From NCBI GenBank assembly GCA_004352715.1, contig SCFE01000074.1:1615502-1679501 (forward strand): a stretch of 64,000 nt of DNA, in the 5' to 3' direction. The stretch is from Hofstenia miamia (Eukaryota; Xenacoelomorpha; Acoela). Made by a program: the position numbers and the translations under genes. The stretch's first letter is position 1. Every line of letters begins with the position of its first letter. The notes under the pieces were generated by a model. The model was not told where the DNA came from. It did not search any database and saw nothing but the letters and a program-made list of their open reading frames with translations. This document shows positions 24,482 to 35,109 of this stretch, in pieces.

Positions 24482-25477
24482 NNNNNNNNNNNNNNNNNNN
24501 NNNNNNNNNNNNNNNNNNNNNNNNNNNNNNNNNNNNNNNNNNNNNNNNNNNNNNNNNNNNNNNNNNNNNNNNNNNNNNNNNNNNNNNNNNNNNNNNNNNN
24601 NNNNNNNNNNNNNNNNNNNNNNNNNNNNNNNNNNNNNNNNNNNNNNNNNNNNNNNNNNNNNNNNNNNNNNNNNNNNNNNNNNNNNNNNNNNNNNNNNNNN
24701 NNNNNNNNNNNNNNNNNNNNNNNNNNNNNNNNNNNNNNNNNNNNNNNNNNNNNNNNNNNNNNNNNNNNNNNNNNNNNNNNNNNNNNNNNNNNNNNNNNNN
24801 NNNNNNNNNNNNNNNNNNNNNNNNNNNNNNNNNNNNNNNNNNNNNNNNNNNNNNNNNNNNNNNNNNNNNNNNNNNNNNNNNNNNNNNNNNNNNNNNNNNN
24901 NNNNNNNNNNNNNNNNNNNNNNNNNNNNNNNNNNNNNNNNNNNNNNNNNNNNNNNNNNNNNNNNNNNNNNNNNNNNNNNNNNNNNNNNNNNNNNNNNNNN
25001 NNNNNNNNNNNNNNNNNNNNNNNNNNNNNNNNNNNNNNNNNNNNNNNNNNNNNNNNNNNNNNNNNNNNNNNNNNNNNNNNNNNNNNNNNNNNNNNNNNNN
25101 NNNNNNNNNNNNNNNNNNNNNNNNNNNNNNNNNNNNNNNNNNNNNNNNNNNNNNNNNNNNNNNNNNNNNNNNNNNNNNNNNNNNNNNNNNNNNNNNNNNN
25201 NNNNNNNNNNNNNNNNNNNNNNNNNNNNNNNNNNNNNNNNNNNNNNNNNNNNNNNNNNNNNNNNNNNNNNNNNNNNNNNNNNNNNNNNNNNNNNNNNNNN
25301 NNNNNNNNNNNNNNNNNNNNNNNNNNNNNNNNNNNNNNNNNNNNNNNNNNNNNNNNNNNNNNNNNNNNNNNNNNNNNNNNNNNNNNNNNNNNNNNNNNNN
25401 NNNNNNNNNNNNNNNNNNNNNNNNNNNNNNNNNNNNNNNNNNNNNNNNNNNNNNNNNNNNNNNNNNNNNNNNNNNNN
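24482..25477. other. Assembly gap inside LINE B
   Basis: 996 N. It lies between the endonuclease end and RT fingers of the LINE copy; repeat collapse is the likely cause. Confidence 0.9.
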
Positions 25478-25554
25478 AACTATCGACCTATATCTATTAC
25501 ATCACCAATCAGTAAAATATTTGAAAGACTATTACATGAACAAAATACACTTCA

Positions 25555-25686
25555 TTTAAATAATCATAAACTATGGTCCAAATCACAATTTGGTTTCAGA
25601 AAAAATTATTCAACATCAGANTTTAAATCATCATAAACTATGGTCCAAATCACAATTTGGTTTCAGAAAAAATTATTCAACATCAG
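25555..25686. repeat. ~65-bp duplication around a single N (assembly artefact likely)
   Basis: The segment from TAATCATAAACTATGG to TTCAACATCAGA occurs before and after the N at 25621, almost identically. It looks like two overlapping contig ends joined without merging. The LINE frame reads through correctly if one copy is removed. Confidence 0.8.
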
Positions 25687-25862
25687 ACGCACTAATACAA
25701 ACGACAGAAAAATGGAGAGCACTATTAGACTCTAATAAATTTATTGCTATTGCCTGTCTTGACCTCTCAAAAGCATTCGATTCTATAAATCATGATATGT
25801 TAATAAGAAAATTAAAAAATATTGGTTTTTCTCTTAACAGTGCTAACCTTATATCTAATTAC

Positions 25863-26862
25863 NNNNNNNNNNNNNNNNNNNNNNNNNNNNNNNNNNNNNN
25901 NNNNNNNNNNNNNNNNNNNNNNNNNNNNNNNNNNNNNNNNNNNNNNNNNNNNNNNNNNNNNNNNNNNNNNNNNNNNNNNNNNNNNNNNNNNNNNNNNNNN
26001 NNNNNNNNNNNNNNNNNNNNNNNNNNNNNNNNNNNNNNNNNNNNNNNNNNNNNNNNNNNNNNNNNNNNNNNNNNNNNNNNNNNNNNNNNNNNNNNNNNNN
26101 NNNNNNNNNNNNNNNNNNNNNNNNNNNNNNNNNNNNNNNNNNNNNNNNNNNNNNNNNNNNNNNNNNNNNNNNNNNNNNNNNNNNNNNNNNNNNNNNNNNN
26201 NNNNNNNNNNNNNNNNNNNNNNNNNNNNNNNNNNNNNNNNNNNNNNNNNNNNNNNNNNNNNNNNNNNNNNNNNNNNNNNNNNNNNNNNNNNNNNNNNNNN
26301 NNNNNNNNNNNNNNNNNNNNNNNNNNNNNNNNNNNNNNNNNNNNNNNNNNNNNNNNNNNNNNNNNNNNNNNNNNNNNNNNNNNNNNNNNNNNNNNNNNNN
26401 NNNNNNNNNNNNNNNNNNNNNNNNNNNNNNNNNNNNNNNNNNNNNNNNNNNNNNNNNNNNNNNNNNNNNNNNNNNNNNNNNNNNNNNNNNNNNNNNNNNN
26501 NNNNNNNNNNNNNNNNNNNNNNNNNNNNNNNNNNNNNNNNNNNNNNNNNNNNNNNNNNNNNNNNNNNNNNNNNNNNNNNNNNNNNNNNNNNNNNNNNNNN
26601 NNNNNNNNNNNNNNNNNNNNNNNNNNNNNNNNNNNNNNNNNNNNNNNNNNNNNNNNNNNNNNNNNNNNNNNNNNNNNNNNNNNNNNNNNNNNNNNNNNNN
26701 NNNNNNNNNNNNNNNNNNNNNNNNNNNNNNNNNNNNNNNNNNNNNNNNNNNNNNNNNNNNNNNNNNNNNNNNNNNNNNNNNNNNNNNNNNNNNNNNNNNN
26801 NNNNNNNNNNNNNNNNNNNNNNNNNNNNNNNNNNNNNNNNNNNNNNNNNNNNNNNNNNNNNN
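25863..26862. other. Assembly gap of 1000 N
   Basis: Separates LINE B from an unrelated retroelement fragment that starts immediately at 26863. The join is therefore not evidence that the two are truly adjacent. Confidence 0.9.
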
Positions 26863-27585
26863 TGGTGAATTGGCCTTAGGATTGATGGTCAACTTGTCAG
26901 AACAAAAAGCTAAGTTAACACCAGTAAAAGATTTTATTTTGACTAAATTAATTACTACGATTCCTTCCTCATTAACCATAAAAGAATACCAACGATGGTT
27001 AGGTCACTTAGCGTTTTCTTGGCCGATTATTGGGCCCTGGGGTCTAGTGAAACAGAAAATGAAAATAATGAGATACGCAACTTACTAGTTCCTCAATTGT
27101 TTTACCTACTTTCCTCTAAGTCCTTGTCTTGGAAGCGCCCGCTTATACGTGAAACACAGATAATTTGCACTGACGCTTCGGACACTCAGCTAGGATTAAC
27201 CTTTGTAAGTCCCACACATCTCAATGTTCCACCGTATAACTTGTCAATAGGATTAGACGAACACTTAGCGCAACTACACATATTTCAAAAGGAACTCTTG
27301 GAACTCTATTTTGGTTGTCTGGAAGCTCCGCCAACCAGTAAGCTCCTGGTAGATTCTCAACCACTGGTACAAGCCGCGAAGAAAGGAAAAATTATATCCA
27401 CTATAATACCGGAATAGCTCAAGCGGTTAATATACTTATTTCCTACAAAAACCTACAGATCGATTGGATACCTTCCTGTGAGAATCCTGCAGATGCACCT
27501 TCTAGACTCAATTGCTTTGATTACAGACTTCTATGTTTTAATTTGTTGCCCAAATTGTTATTAACAGCAATACGGGCTGTGTAGT
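26863..27585 (+). pseudogene. Retroelement polymerase C-terminus: RT thumb and RNase H
   Basis: Three overlapping frames give one interrupted protein. The first has GLMVNLSEQKAKLTPVKDF, then EYQRWLGHLAFSWPIIG (RT thumb/connection). After a shift near 27055 comes an RNase H domain with QIICTDASDTQLGLTF, FQKELLELYFG and LLVDSQPLVQAAKKG. After a second shift near 27380 it ends IDWIPSCENPADAPSR. The four acidic residues expected of RNase H (DAS, ELLEL, VDS, PADAPSR) are all present. The N-PAD-x-PSR ending occurs in RNase H of DIRS and BEL-like elements and related reverse-transcribing elements; I cannot choose between them because the RT core lies in the gap. The two shifts suggest decay or poor consensus. 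Confidence 0.65.
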
Positions 27586-27949
27586 ATATAAACGATTGTT
27601 TACTTGTAAGATTTAGTTGATTATTATTTTGTATTGGAATTAAATTAATAAAAAAATTTGGTGTCAATATTTAAGGATTGTGAGTAAATATCAAAAATTG
27701 CACTTATTAATTTTAAGGCAAATGGTTGTGTGATGTAGGCTTACAATATTCAGGCTGTGATATATTTTTCATGATTTAACTCAATTGCTTAGTGAGACAT
27801 TATTATGAAAATTACTAATGCATAATAAAACTTTGAAATTAAAAGTGATTTATTGTCATTATGAACAATAGAACACATTCTAAATTCATATTTCTGACAA
27901 CCTTATAAATTCTCTTCATAATTTAAGTAAATAAGTGATACATACTTTG

Positions 27950-28710
27950 ATACTAACATGGGCCTAAAGTATGATATTACTCACCGTATGTTCTTTCAAG
28001 TCCAAACTCTTGTAGACTTAAAGAAATATTCTATCAGAGAAGTTGCATGTATGTCTTCAGATAGTGTAGGAACTGTTATAAATGCGATGCAGCTTATCAT
28101 AGTAAAAAAATTGTTGACCCAAGCACAAAGCAAAAAACCGCCAAAACAGGATTATTAAAAAAATTGTTATTGGAAATACTGATGCGCACAAAATCAAGAA
28201 TTAATTATCAGAAAATTGAGATTTCTGTTAGGACTGCAAGGAAAAGGCTGCATTCAATTGAGTTTAAATCAATAAGGTAAAGAAATGTGCAAAAGCAGAC
28301 ACAATCAATGAAGGGAAAAGACTTCCATTTGCACATTAATACAAGAATTAGACTAACGAGCAGTAGCAATCTGTTGCAATCAGCAAAACCCCCTTTAATA
28401 TTATGGTTTGTGGTTTCATAATTGCAAGGAGGTGTAGTTTACCTACATATTTGTGAAGAGAACATAAATGCAATAAAATATGTAGATGTTTTCAAACTAG
28501 ATTGCTTTCACAAATTAGCAAATTGGAAAATGTTGCAACATTTAAGCATGATTGGGCTCCTAACCTATTGGGAGAGGGGGGTTACAGTTCCACTTAAGCA
28601 TTATTACTCTATTAGATTGGCAGGATGTAAGCCCAATAGAGATTGTGCGGGGTTATATTCAAAACAATTTATACAAATAAAACTATAGCAAATGAAAATA
28701 ATTTAATTTG
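27950..28710 (+). pseudogene. Tc1/mariner-type transposase relic
   Basis: A reading from 27958 has a helix-turn-helix-like start (DLKKYSIREVACMSSDSVGT). Later broken pieces resemble the middle and end of Tc1 transposases: a stretch like NPLNIMVCGFI, then ENINAIKYVDVFK, then LLDWQDVSPIEIVRG in the position of the W-P-x-x-SPD-LNPIEN motif. Stops and shifts throughout make it inactive. I could not define inverted ends. Confidence 0.55.
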
Positions 28711-28865
28711 CCTTCTTATACGGTAAGGGTTTCATTGGTGGGAAGATCCCAGATGTTTTCAGAATCTTTATAGACAGCAATAAATTAGTGCTTTTGTTTA
28801 ATGTTTGGGTTCAGAATATCAATTATATACATTTGTGTTCATTATAACATGAAAATAACTAGGCT

Positions 28866-29402
28866 AAAGGTGTGTTCCCACTATCGACTTTTATCATCTG
28901 TCAAGAAATCTGTGATAAAAGTCGATAGTGTGAACACTATATCTGCTTTTTTATCGGTTGATAAAAGTCGATAGTCTGAACGCTCCATCCGATTTTTTGG
29001 CAAAACAGCCAAATTACTGTCATCTGATAATTTATCAGCTGATAAAAGTCGATAGTCTGAACGGTACTAAAACTAGTCGAATAGCTACTTGAAACTAATT
29101 GCTTACTTCTCAAGTAGGGAACAGACTTCCAAAACGTAAATTATTGTCGTTGAAATATTTCAACTTCAAAATACGTAAACATTGTTTACATTCCAATCCA
29201 TAAACAGATGTTGTTGTTTTTCTTACTGTCAATCAAAAGATGATAATTTATCATCTGATAAAAAATCGATAGTCTGAACGCTCTTCCAACTCCGCTTTTT
29301 CTGATAAAAAATCGGATGATAAAAAATCGCCAATGTGAACGAAAATATTTGCATTTTCGATTAAAATCTGCTGACAAAAGTCGATAGTGGGAACACACCT
29401 TA
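28866..29402. repeat. Long hairpin MITE with internal 24-base repeats
   Basis: The left end TAAAGGTGTGTTCCCACTAT and the right end ATAGTGGGAACACACCTTA are inverse copies, and the match extends into CGACTTTT. Inside, five or six copies of a motif like GATAAAAGTCGATAGTCTGAACG recur in the same orientation (about 28914, 28960, 29040, 29255, 29315 and 29370). The element has no coding capacity. Its superfamily is not recognised. Confidence 0.7.
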
Positions 29403-29472
29403 AGTGTGAAAACACTAAATAATTGTTACTTAATTATTGTGTTCATAATAATTAGGGTGGAGTGAAAAAATT

Positions 29473-29715
29473 TTTACTTGATAATTGCCATGCCACCCCT
29501 CTAGAAACTTGCCAAATAGACTAAAACTGACTTTTGGTAAGTTTGGTTAAGTAGGCATCAGAACCCGGCCACCTACTCGAGGCTAAGCGTCACGGAACGG
29601 TCAAATTTCTGAACTTACACATAACTAATGAACCATAGCTCACAGAAAGATGATTTTTGGCTCAAAAGATGTGGAATTGCCATATTTCTATCAACCAACT
29701 CATTTCAGAGCTAAT
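29473..29715 (+). repeat. Left terminal inverted repeat of the 4.9-kb transposon
   Basis: Starts within TTTTTACTTGATAATTGCCA and runs to TCATTTCAGAGCTAATGAAAT. The sequence may extend outward to about 29455 (AGGGTGGAGTGAAAA), but the right arm is truncated there and cannot confirm it. Confidence 0.7.
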
Positions 29716-30240
29716 GAAATTAAACTTAAGAATTAAAAGAGTTCTAAAAAATGCTGAAAAGAGCTAAGGAATTGAATAAGAATTGGAAGAGTACTGGCTG
29801 TCTAAATATAGACAAGTCAGTATAGTAGAAAGCCATAGTATATAAAAGAAACCTATAATGTTATATAATATTATATCAGAAAGTCATCCAAATAAACTAA
29901 ATGCACTATTTTGTATCTAATCTTTAATAATAGATATAAGTCATTACAGTATAACCCAAATTGCTGCATTAGTTATAGGATTATTATTGAGTATTTGTAA
30001 ATTAAAGCTGATAGCATGCTGACAAGAAAATGATTTAACAAGTGAGATATGCACACAACTATTAAAAATTGATGACGCAGCAACTACTTTTACTGCCAAG
30101 AAGTAATTTACTGCTGGTCAACTTTCATCAAAAAGAAATGTAATTAAAAGACTAATGTTGGAAAAAATTAGCACATAAAAGAAGCAGCAACAAAAATTGC
30201 AAAAGGAATTATTGAAATTTTTATTTTTTGTACAGTTTAT

Positions 30241-31692
30241 CCATCTTCTAAATCATATATGTTGGATTTAGTGGAAACATTGAACCAATTGGTCAAATAT
30301 CCTAAAGCTAAACGAATACAAACTTCCCATGAAAAATTTAAAAAATTTGCCGAAAACTCTGAGACCCTTTTAGATATTTTTTGCAATGATGATCAACGAA
30401 GACGTGAGATTGAAATATCTTTTCAGCTAAAAATGACTGGAGTGGAATATGAGTCATAGTTAGACAACCAGGAGAATTTTATTTGTCTCATTTTTCTCCA
30501 GAATCTGGAACTGGTTTAAGGATTGTCTCAGCCATAATGATGTGATTAAAGATACAGATCTGGCTGGAAAACTAACCATTATTGGAAGTGATGGAACTCC
30601 TACTATGACAGGGGTACATAATGGAGCTATTCGAAATTTGGAAGAGTTGTTGCATAAACCTCTACAGTGGGTCATTTGTCTCTTACATTGTGTGGAGTTG
30701 TCATTTCGTCATATCTTCATGGATATCGATGGCACAACAAAGTCGCTTGATAAGTTCTCTGGATCTATCGGCGGTAGCATTGCTGGAAGTGTGTCGGAGT
30801 AGGAGGTGGTCAACTTCAATCCAATAAGAAATCCAATTTTTCCATGCTTACCAAATGAAGTTGTTGATAACCTTAGTTCTGATCAGTATTATGCTTACCG
30901 AATTTGCTGGTGTGTAATACTTGGAAAGTTGATGAAAATATACAGTACCTGGACATTGGACCTCTGTATCATGCAAGATTGTTAACATTAGGATCTCGAA
31001 TATTACGATATTATGTCTCACAAACCAATCCAACCAAACAGCTGGTCACATTAACAGAGTTTTGCATTAGAGTTTATTTTCCAACATGATTCCAAATAAA
31101 GTTGACATGCTCTGTGACAGATGGAGCCCGCAACTTTTATGTCATAATAGAAAGAGTCAATAAATTTCCCAGCCAAAAAATCAAAGACAGAGCACTGGAA
31201 GTATTGCAACGTAATTCATACTTTGCTCATCATGAAAATATTTTTTTGGGAATGCTGGGTAACAGTGATGCATAGATAAGAACCCCGGCAGTGAACAAAA
31301 TTATGCAGGTTCGAAATGACATCAGACTTCAGAAAGTAGTTGAAACACCCATTGTTCGAAGATCTGTGATTCCAAATGTCAACACAAAAGCAAAGCAATA
31401 TTATCTTATGACAATCCTTAATGAAATTAGAGTGCCACCTTCTATACAGCAATTAAGTGATGAAGAGCTGAAGAAATTTAAAAGCTCTCTTTTGAAACTG
31501 CTTCACCAATGTCATAATCAAGCAGTTGAACGGCATGTAAAGATTGTCACTGAAGCAGCCACAAGAGAAGCGTCATTTGAAAAGAGAGATGGGTTTATGA
31601 GACAAAAAATCCGATCAAGTACATTGGTGAAAGAATTTAATAGCAAGACACAATTTCCTTCTACATACATGGCATGTAGAGTAAACTCTTAG
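30241..31692 (+). pseudogene. Broken gene of a widespread invertebrate transposon-associated orphan family
   Basis: Pieces in three frames line up as one protein: LTIIGSDGTPTMTGVHNGAI, then HKPLQWVICLLHCVELSFRH, then DIGPLYHARLLTLGSRILRY and YVSQTNPTKQLVTLTEF, then LQRNSYFAHHENIFLGML, and the C-terminal QAVERHVKIVTEAATREAS followed by KRDGFMRQKI. From memory, uncharacterised proteins with these same blocks (D-G-T-x-x-N/M-T-G, LQW-x-ICLLH-x-N-E-L, ERHVK-x-VTEA) are multicopy in many invertebrate genomes. Several stops and shifts make this copy non-functional. It sits between the long inverted repeats, so it is probably this element's transposase or an accessory gene. Confidence 0.6.
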
Positions 31693-32184
31693 TTTGGCTG
31701 GCATTAAATTTCATTGACAATTTACTTGTGAATTTTTAGAGCTTAAAGTTTATTTAAATTATATGGCTTCAATGAATCACCATTGACAAACATTTTTGTT
31801 GTAGTATTTTCTATGTTTAAATATTTGCTAATACATTGATCATGATATAATTTCCTTATTTTATAGTGGTCTGTTAATGTGAAAATTGTAATGTTGTAGC
31901 AAGCATTTCTCAACAAACATGATATGGTGATAGCTTTAATGACAGGCTAGTGTATTTGCATTAACTCTAGTATCCAGTTGTAGTGGGAAAGTGTTTCAAC
32001 ACCTTTTCTACAGAGTTAGAGCTGCTGAAACTTCCATTCTTTGCATATCAAAAGTTACAGTATATTAAGAGTATTTCAACATTAGACTTAATGTTTTGTC
32101 ATTTGTTGATTTCTTTTATTAATTTTTTTCTTATGGTATGACTTTACAAAAAATTGTTTTACACAAAGACAATGACGTTGTAGC

Positions 32185-33740
32185 TATAATAATAATAATC
32201 AATGACTTTATTTAGCCGCTGAAGGCATACACAACAAGAAATAAAAACAAGTCAAGTTTTACGGCAGCGAGGACAGTCACATGAGATGAAATAGGAGCAA
32301 ATGGAAGAGTAGGCGAAGTTGGAGAAGGGCTCAGCAAAGAGGAAAGCCATCAAAGATTTCTTGAAGCTCGGTGGCGGAGAAAAGAAATCAATCGCTGTTG
32401 GAGGGTTGCAAGTCAAGATGTAATTAGCAGCAGTACAAGCACGATTGAAAAACGAGTGAAGGGTGCGATGTTTCTTTGTACGGCGAATGGAGAAGGTGAC
32501 AACATCATCAGAGCGAGTGCAGCAGGAATTAGAGAACTGAATGAAATCAAAAGGATCAAGATCCAATTTGCGAGTCAGTAGTCGATTGAACAGAAGGAGA
32601 TCACAGGCATGGAAGTAGAGTGACAGCGGGAGAGTGGAGAATTTCAGCAGAGCGTCTTTATAGTCCAAAGAGGAAATCCATTTGAAAGCGCGTTTCTGGA
32701 AACGTTCCATGGAGTGGAACAAAGCACGAGAAGGCCACCAACAAGGAGACNNGAGGAATGGACTTGAACAAAGAGAGCTTCACAGTGGACGAGGTATTAA
32801 AAGGAACATTACGGAAAAGGGCAAATAGCGAGGAATTAGCTTTGCGGAGACGCAAAGACACATGTCCAGTCCAATTTAAGTTTGCAGCAAGTTGAACTCC
32901 AAGATGAGTGTGATGAGGCGCAAAGTTCACAGGTAGAGGCAAATCAGTAGGGGGAGCCACAGAAAAGGAAATACCACATGTCTTGGTAGTGCTAAAATCA
33001 AGATGGTTGACAGAGGACCAAGTAGACAAGTGCTCAAGATCAGAAAAAATGTTCGAAGCAAAAGACCAACCAAAATCAAAAATCGCAGTGTCGTCGACAT
33101 ACAGCAGGCAAGACGAGTTGAGAACAGAATGGGGGAGGTCGTTAATGGCAACGAGGAAGAAAAGAACAGCAAACACTGAGCCTTGAGGGGCACCACTAGT
33201 AACGGGGACAGGAGAAGAGATAGACGAGTTGATTTTGACACACTGGTGACGATTGGTCAGGTAAGACTGGAACAGTTTGATGAAATCCACATCAAAACCA
33301 AATACACGTAACTTGTCAAGCAGAATGGAATGAGGGAGGCGATCAAACGCTTTTGAGATGTCAAGAAAGATAATACAACCAGGATCATTACTATCAGAGT
33401 GAAAGTAGCAGTTTTCGATCAGAGTGAGCAGGTTGTTAATCGTAGAGCGACCAGGAAGGTTGCCATGCTGAGAAGAAGAGATGAGGTGACGAATTTTTGG
33501 AAATACATAACGAAAAACAAGGCGTTCAAAGATGATAGACAGTCGAGATAGAATAGCTATTGGGCGGTAGGACGTAACCTGCGAGGAGGGAAGCTGATTA
33601 GATTTTAACAGCGGAGAAATCCAAGATGTCTTCCAACAGGCGGGATAGCGCTTAGTGGAGCAAATGAAGGAGTAAAGATGCTTTAAATGGATAGAAAGCG
33701 TGGAGGAGGTTTCATGAATTACAAAGGAACATTTTTTTAA
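32185..33740 (-). mobile_element. LINE family A copy, 5'-truncated, with reverse transcriptase
   Basis: On the minus strand, 33752 down to 32753 reads a non-LTR reverse transcriptase: SYRPIAILSRLSIIFERLV, SSQHGNLPGRSTINNLLTL, FLDISKAFDRLPHSILLDK, SGAPQGSVFAVLFFLVAI, then LLYVDDTAIF, where YVDD is the catalytic motif. A two-N gap at 32751-32752 breaks the frame. The C-terminus continues at 32722-32252 with FHSMERFQKRAFKWISSLDY and ends ISCDCPRCRKT. The 3' end is AATAAAGTCATTGATTATTATTATTAT. It is nested in the inverted-repeat transposon. The clade (CR1/L2 group likely) is not certain. Confidence 0.85.
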
Positions 33741-34071
33741 TATTCGTCGCAAAAGTTTAGCTGTAATAAAAGATACACTATTTCTTCACAAAACGGTTGT
33801 ACATATTTTGTATTTCTTGGCTGACTGCTCCAAAAGTCAAAATTTGCATTTAAAGTGTACATAATTTCTTTGGTTTCAAATTGATTGTCCTGTTTCCGGT
33901 AATCAAGTTGTTAAGTAGCAACAGTGTTATGGAGGAGTAATTTAGTTTAATTAATTGAAAAATGAAATAGTCTTTAAGAGATGATGGTTTTAGTAGCAAA
34001 TATAATAATATAGCTCGCTGTGTGAATATATTGCTTGAACAATTATACATTTTTATGCAAAAATTTGTTTT

Positions 34072-34335
34072 TTTCCATTAGCCCTGAAATGAGTTCATTT
34101 ACATAAAAAAAGTGCACTTAGATGAGATAGAAACAATTCCACATCTTTTGAGCCAAAAATAATCTTTCTGTGAGCTAAGGTTCATCAGTTATTCGTAAGT
34201 TCAGAAATTTGAACTTTCCGTGATCTTTAACCTCGGGTAGGCGGCCGGGTGCTGATGCCTACTTAACCAAACTTACCAAAAGTCAGTTTTAGTCTATTTC
34301 TAGAGGGATAGCATGGTAATTATCAAGAAAACTCT
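34072..34335 (-). repeat. Right terminal inverted repeat of the 4.9-kb transposon
   Basis: Inverse copy of the left arm. It holds about 25 more bases than the left arm near 34095-34130 (a TTACATAAAAAAAGTGCAC insertion), and ends at CTTGATAATT read outward before LINE A sequence begins. Confidence 0.7.
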
Positions 34336-35035
34336 TTGCCATCTTCCGCAATATTCACTTTCATTCCACAGCTGCAGTGAAACTCTCTTTGTTTAAGTCC
34401 ATTCCTCGCGCCATTCTTCTCTACGCTTCTACCTGTTGGTGGCTTTCTTGTTCCTTGTTCCACTCTATGGAATTCTTCCAGAAACGTGGCTTCAAATCAA
34501 TCTCTCCCTTGCCATATAAAGAAGCTCTCCCACTGTCGTTCTATTTCCATGCTTGTGATCTCCTCCTGTTCAATCACTTGTTCATTCACAAATTGTGTAA
34601 CATCAGTCAGTAGTTGTTATTTATCGGCCAGCTCACGCGCTTTTCATGTTTACTAGTGATTAGTTGTTTTCATGTTTGTACATATTGTAAATACGCATTG
34701 TATATAAGACACACCAAAGCATCTGTAAATAGAGAAATAAGCTCAGTAAAATTGTGTTCTCTTGTTACTAAGTTGGAATCACTGTTGCTCTAGTCAATGT
34801 TCACCTCAGTGACATTCTGCTTTGACATTAAGTCCTCTGGCATAGTTCTCTCTAGATTAAACCCAGTGATTCTACAATTGGACCTTGATCCATTTGATTT
34901 CATTAAGTACTCTAATCCACTCACTCTGATGATGTTGTCACATTCCCCATTCATTGTCCCAAGAAACATCGTACCCTTCATTCGTGCTTGTATTGCTGCT
35001 AATTACAACTTGACTCTCAACCCTCTAATAGCCAT
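34336..35035 (+). mobile_element. LINE family A fragment interrupted by a solo LTR
   Basis: 34336-34595 and 34877-35035 align with the plus-strand LINE A copy at 44327-45045. Shared blocks are the segment starting CTCTTTGCC (read LFHSME and YFHACDLLLFNH), and LDLDPFDFIKYSNP with ACIAANYNLTLNP. It has small deletions and is older than the other two copies. The solo LTR at 34596-34876 lies between the halves. Confidence 0.75.
34596..34876. mobile_element. Solo LTR, 281 bp, with 4-bp target duplication
   Basis: The insert begins TGTAACATCAG and ends GATTCTACA, i.e. TG ... CA, and is flanked on both sides by ATTG (34592-34595 and 34877-34880). Removing it and one ATTG restores the LINE A reading across CAAATTGGA. 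It contains TATATAAG at 34701-34708 and an AATAAG downstream, as expected for an LTR promoter and poly(A) region. There is no internal retroelement sequence, so recombination between two LTRs has removed it. A 4-base duplication is commonest in Gypsy-type elements. Confidence 0.75.
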
Positions 35036-35109
35036 TGATGTCAGAGCTTGGCAAGGTATAGATATTGATTCGAACCATGACGATGATCATGGATCTCCTG
35101 CCTCTTACT

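Larger units (their letters stand above)
24126..25862 (+). mobile_element. LINE family B copy: endonuclease end and reverse-transcriptase fingers, split by gap
   Basis: 24168-24480 encodes the end of an APE-type endonuclease domain (ECPFSDHCIISACF) and a linker (SKKWITIREKSSDN). After the gap at 24482-25477 the frame continues with NYRPISITSPISKIFERLL, then SQFGFRKNYSTSDALIQTTE and ACLDLSKAFDSINHDMLIRK, the fingers and first palm motifs of a non-LTR reverse transcriptase. The second gap (25863) removes the YADD region. The readable parts are open, so this may be a fairly young copy. Confidence 0.8.
29473..34335. mobile_element. DNA transposon with ~250-bp terminal inverted repeats and nested LINE
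   Basis: 29473-29715 and 34072-34335 are inverse copies of each other at roughly 85 per cent identity by eye. Both contain TAAAACTGACTTTTGGTAAG, GTTTGGTTAAGTAGGCATCA and CTCAAAAGATGTGGAATTG. Between them lie a broken plus-strand gene (30241-31692) and a minus-strand LINE A copy (32185-33740). Without the LINE the element would be about 3.3 kb, a normal size for an autonomous DNA transposon. The right end is cut by another LINE A fragment that starts at about 34336. Confidence 0.7.

Noticed and set aside
24168-26979. Long open frames across the gaps at 24482-25477 and 25863-26862
   Set aside because: Only the flanking LINE and RNase H pieces are real sequence; continuity through N is not evidence.
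32927-33241. Overlapping frame inside LINE A (and the plus-strand frame at 32983-33186)
   Set aside because: Shadow frames of the reverse transcriptase; no independent signal.
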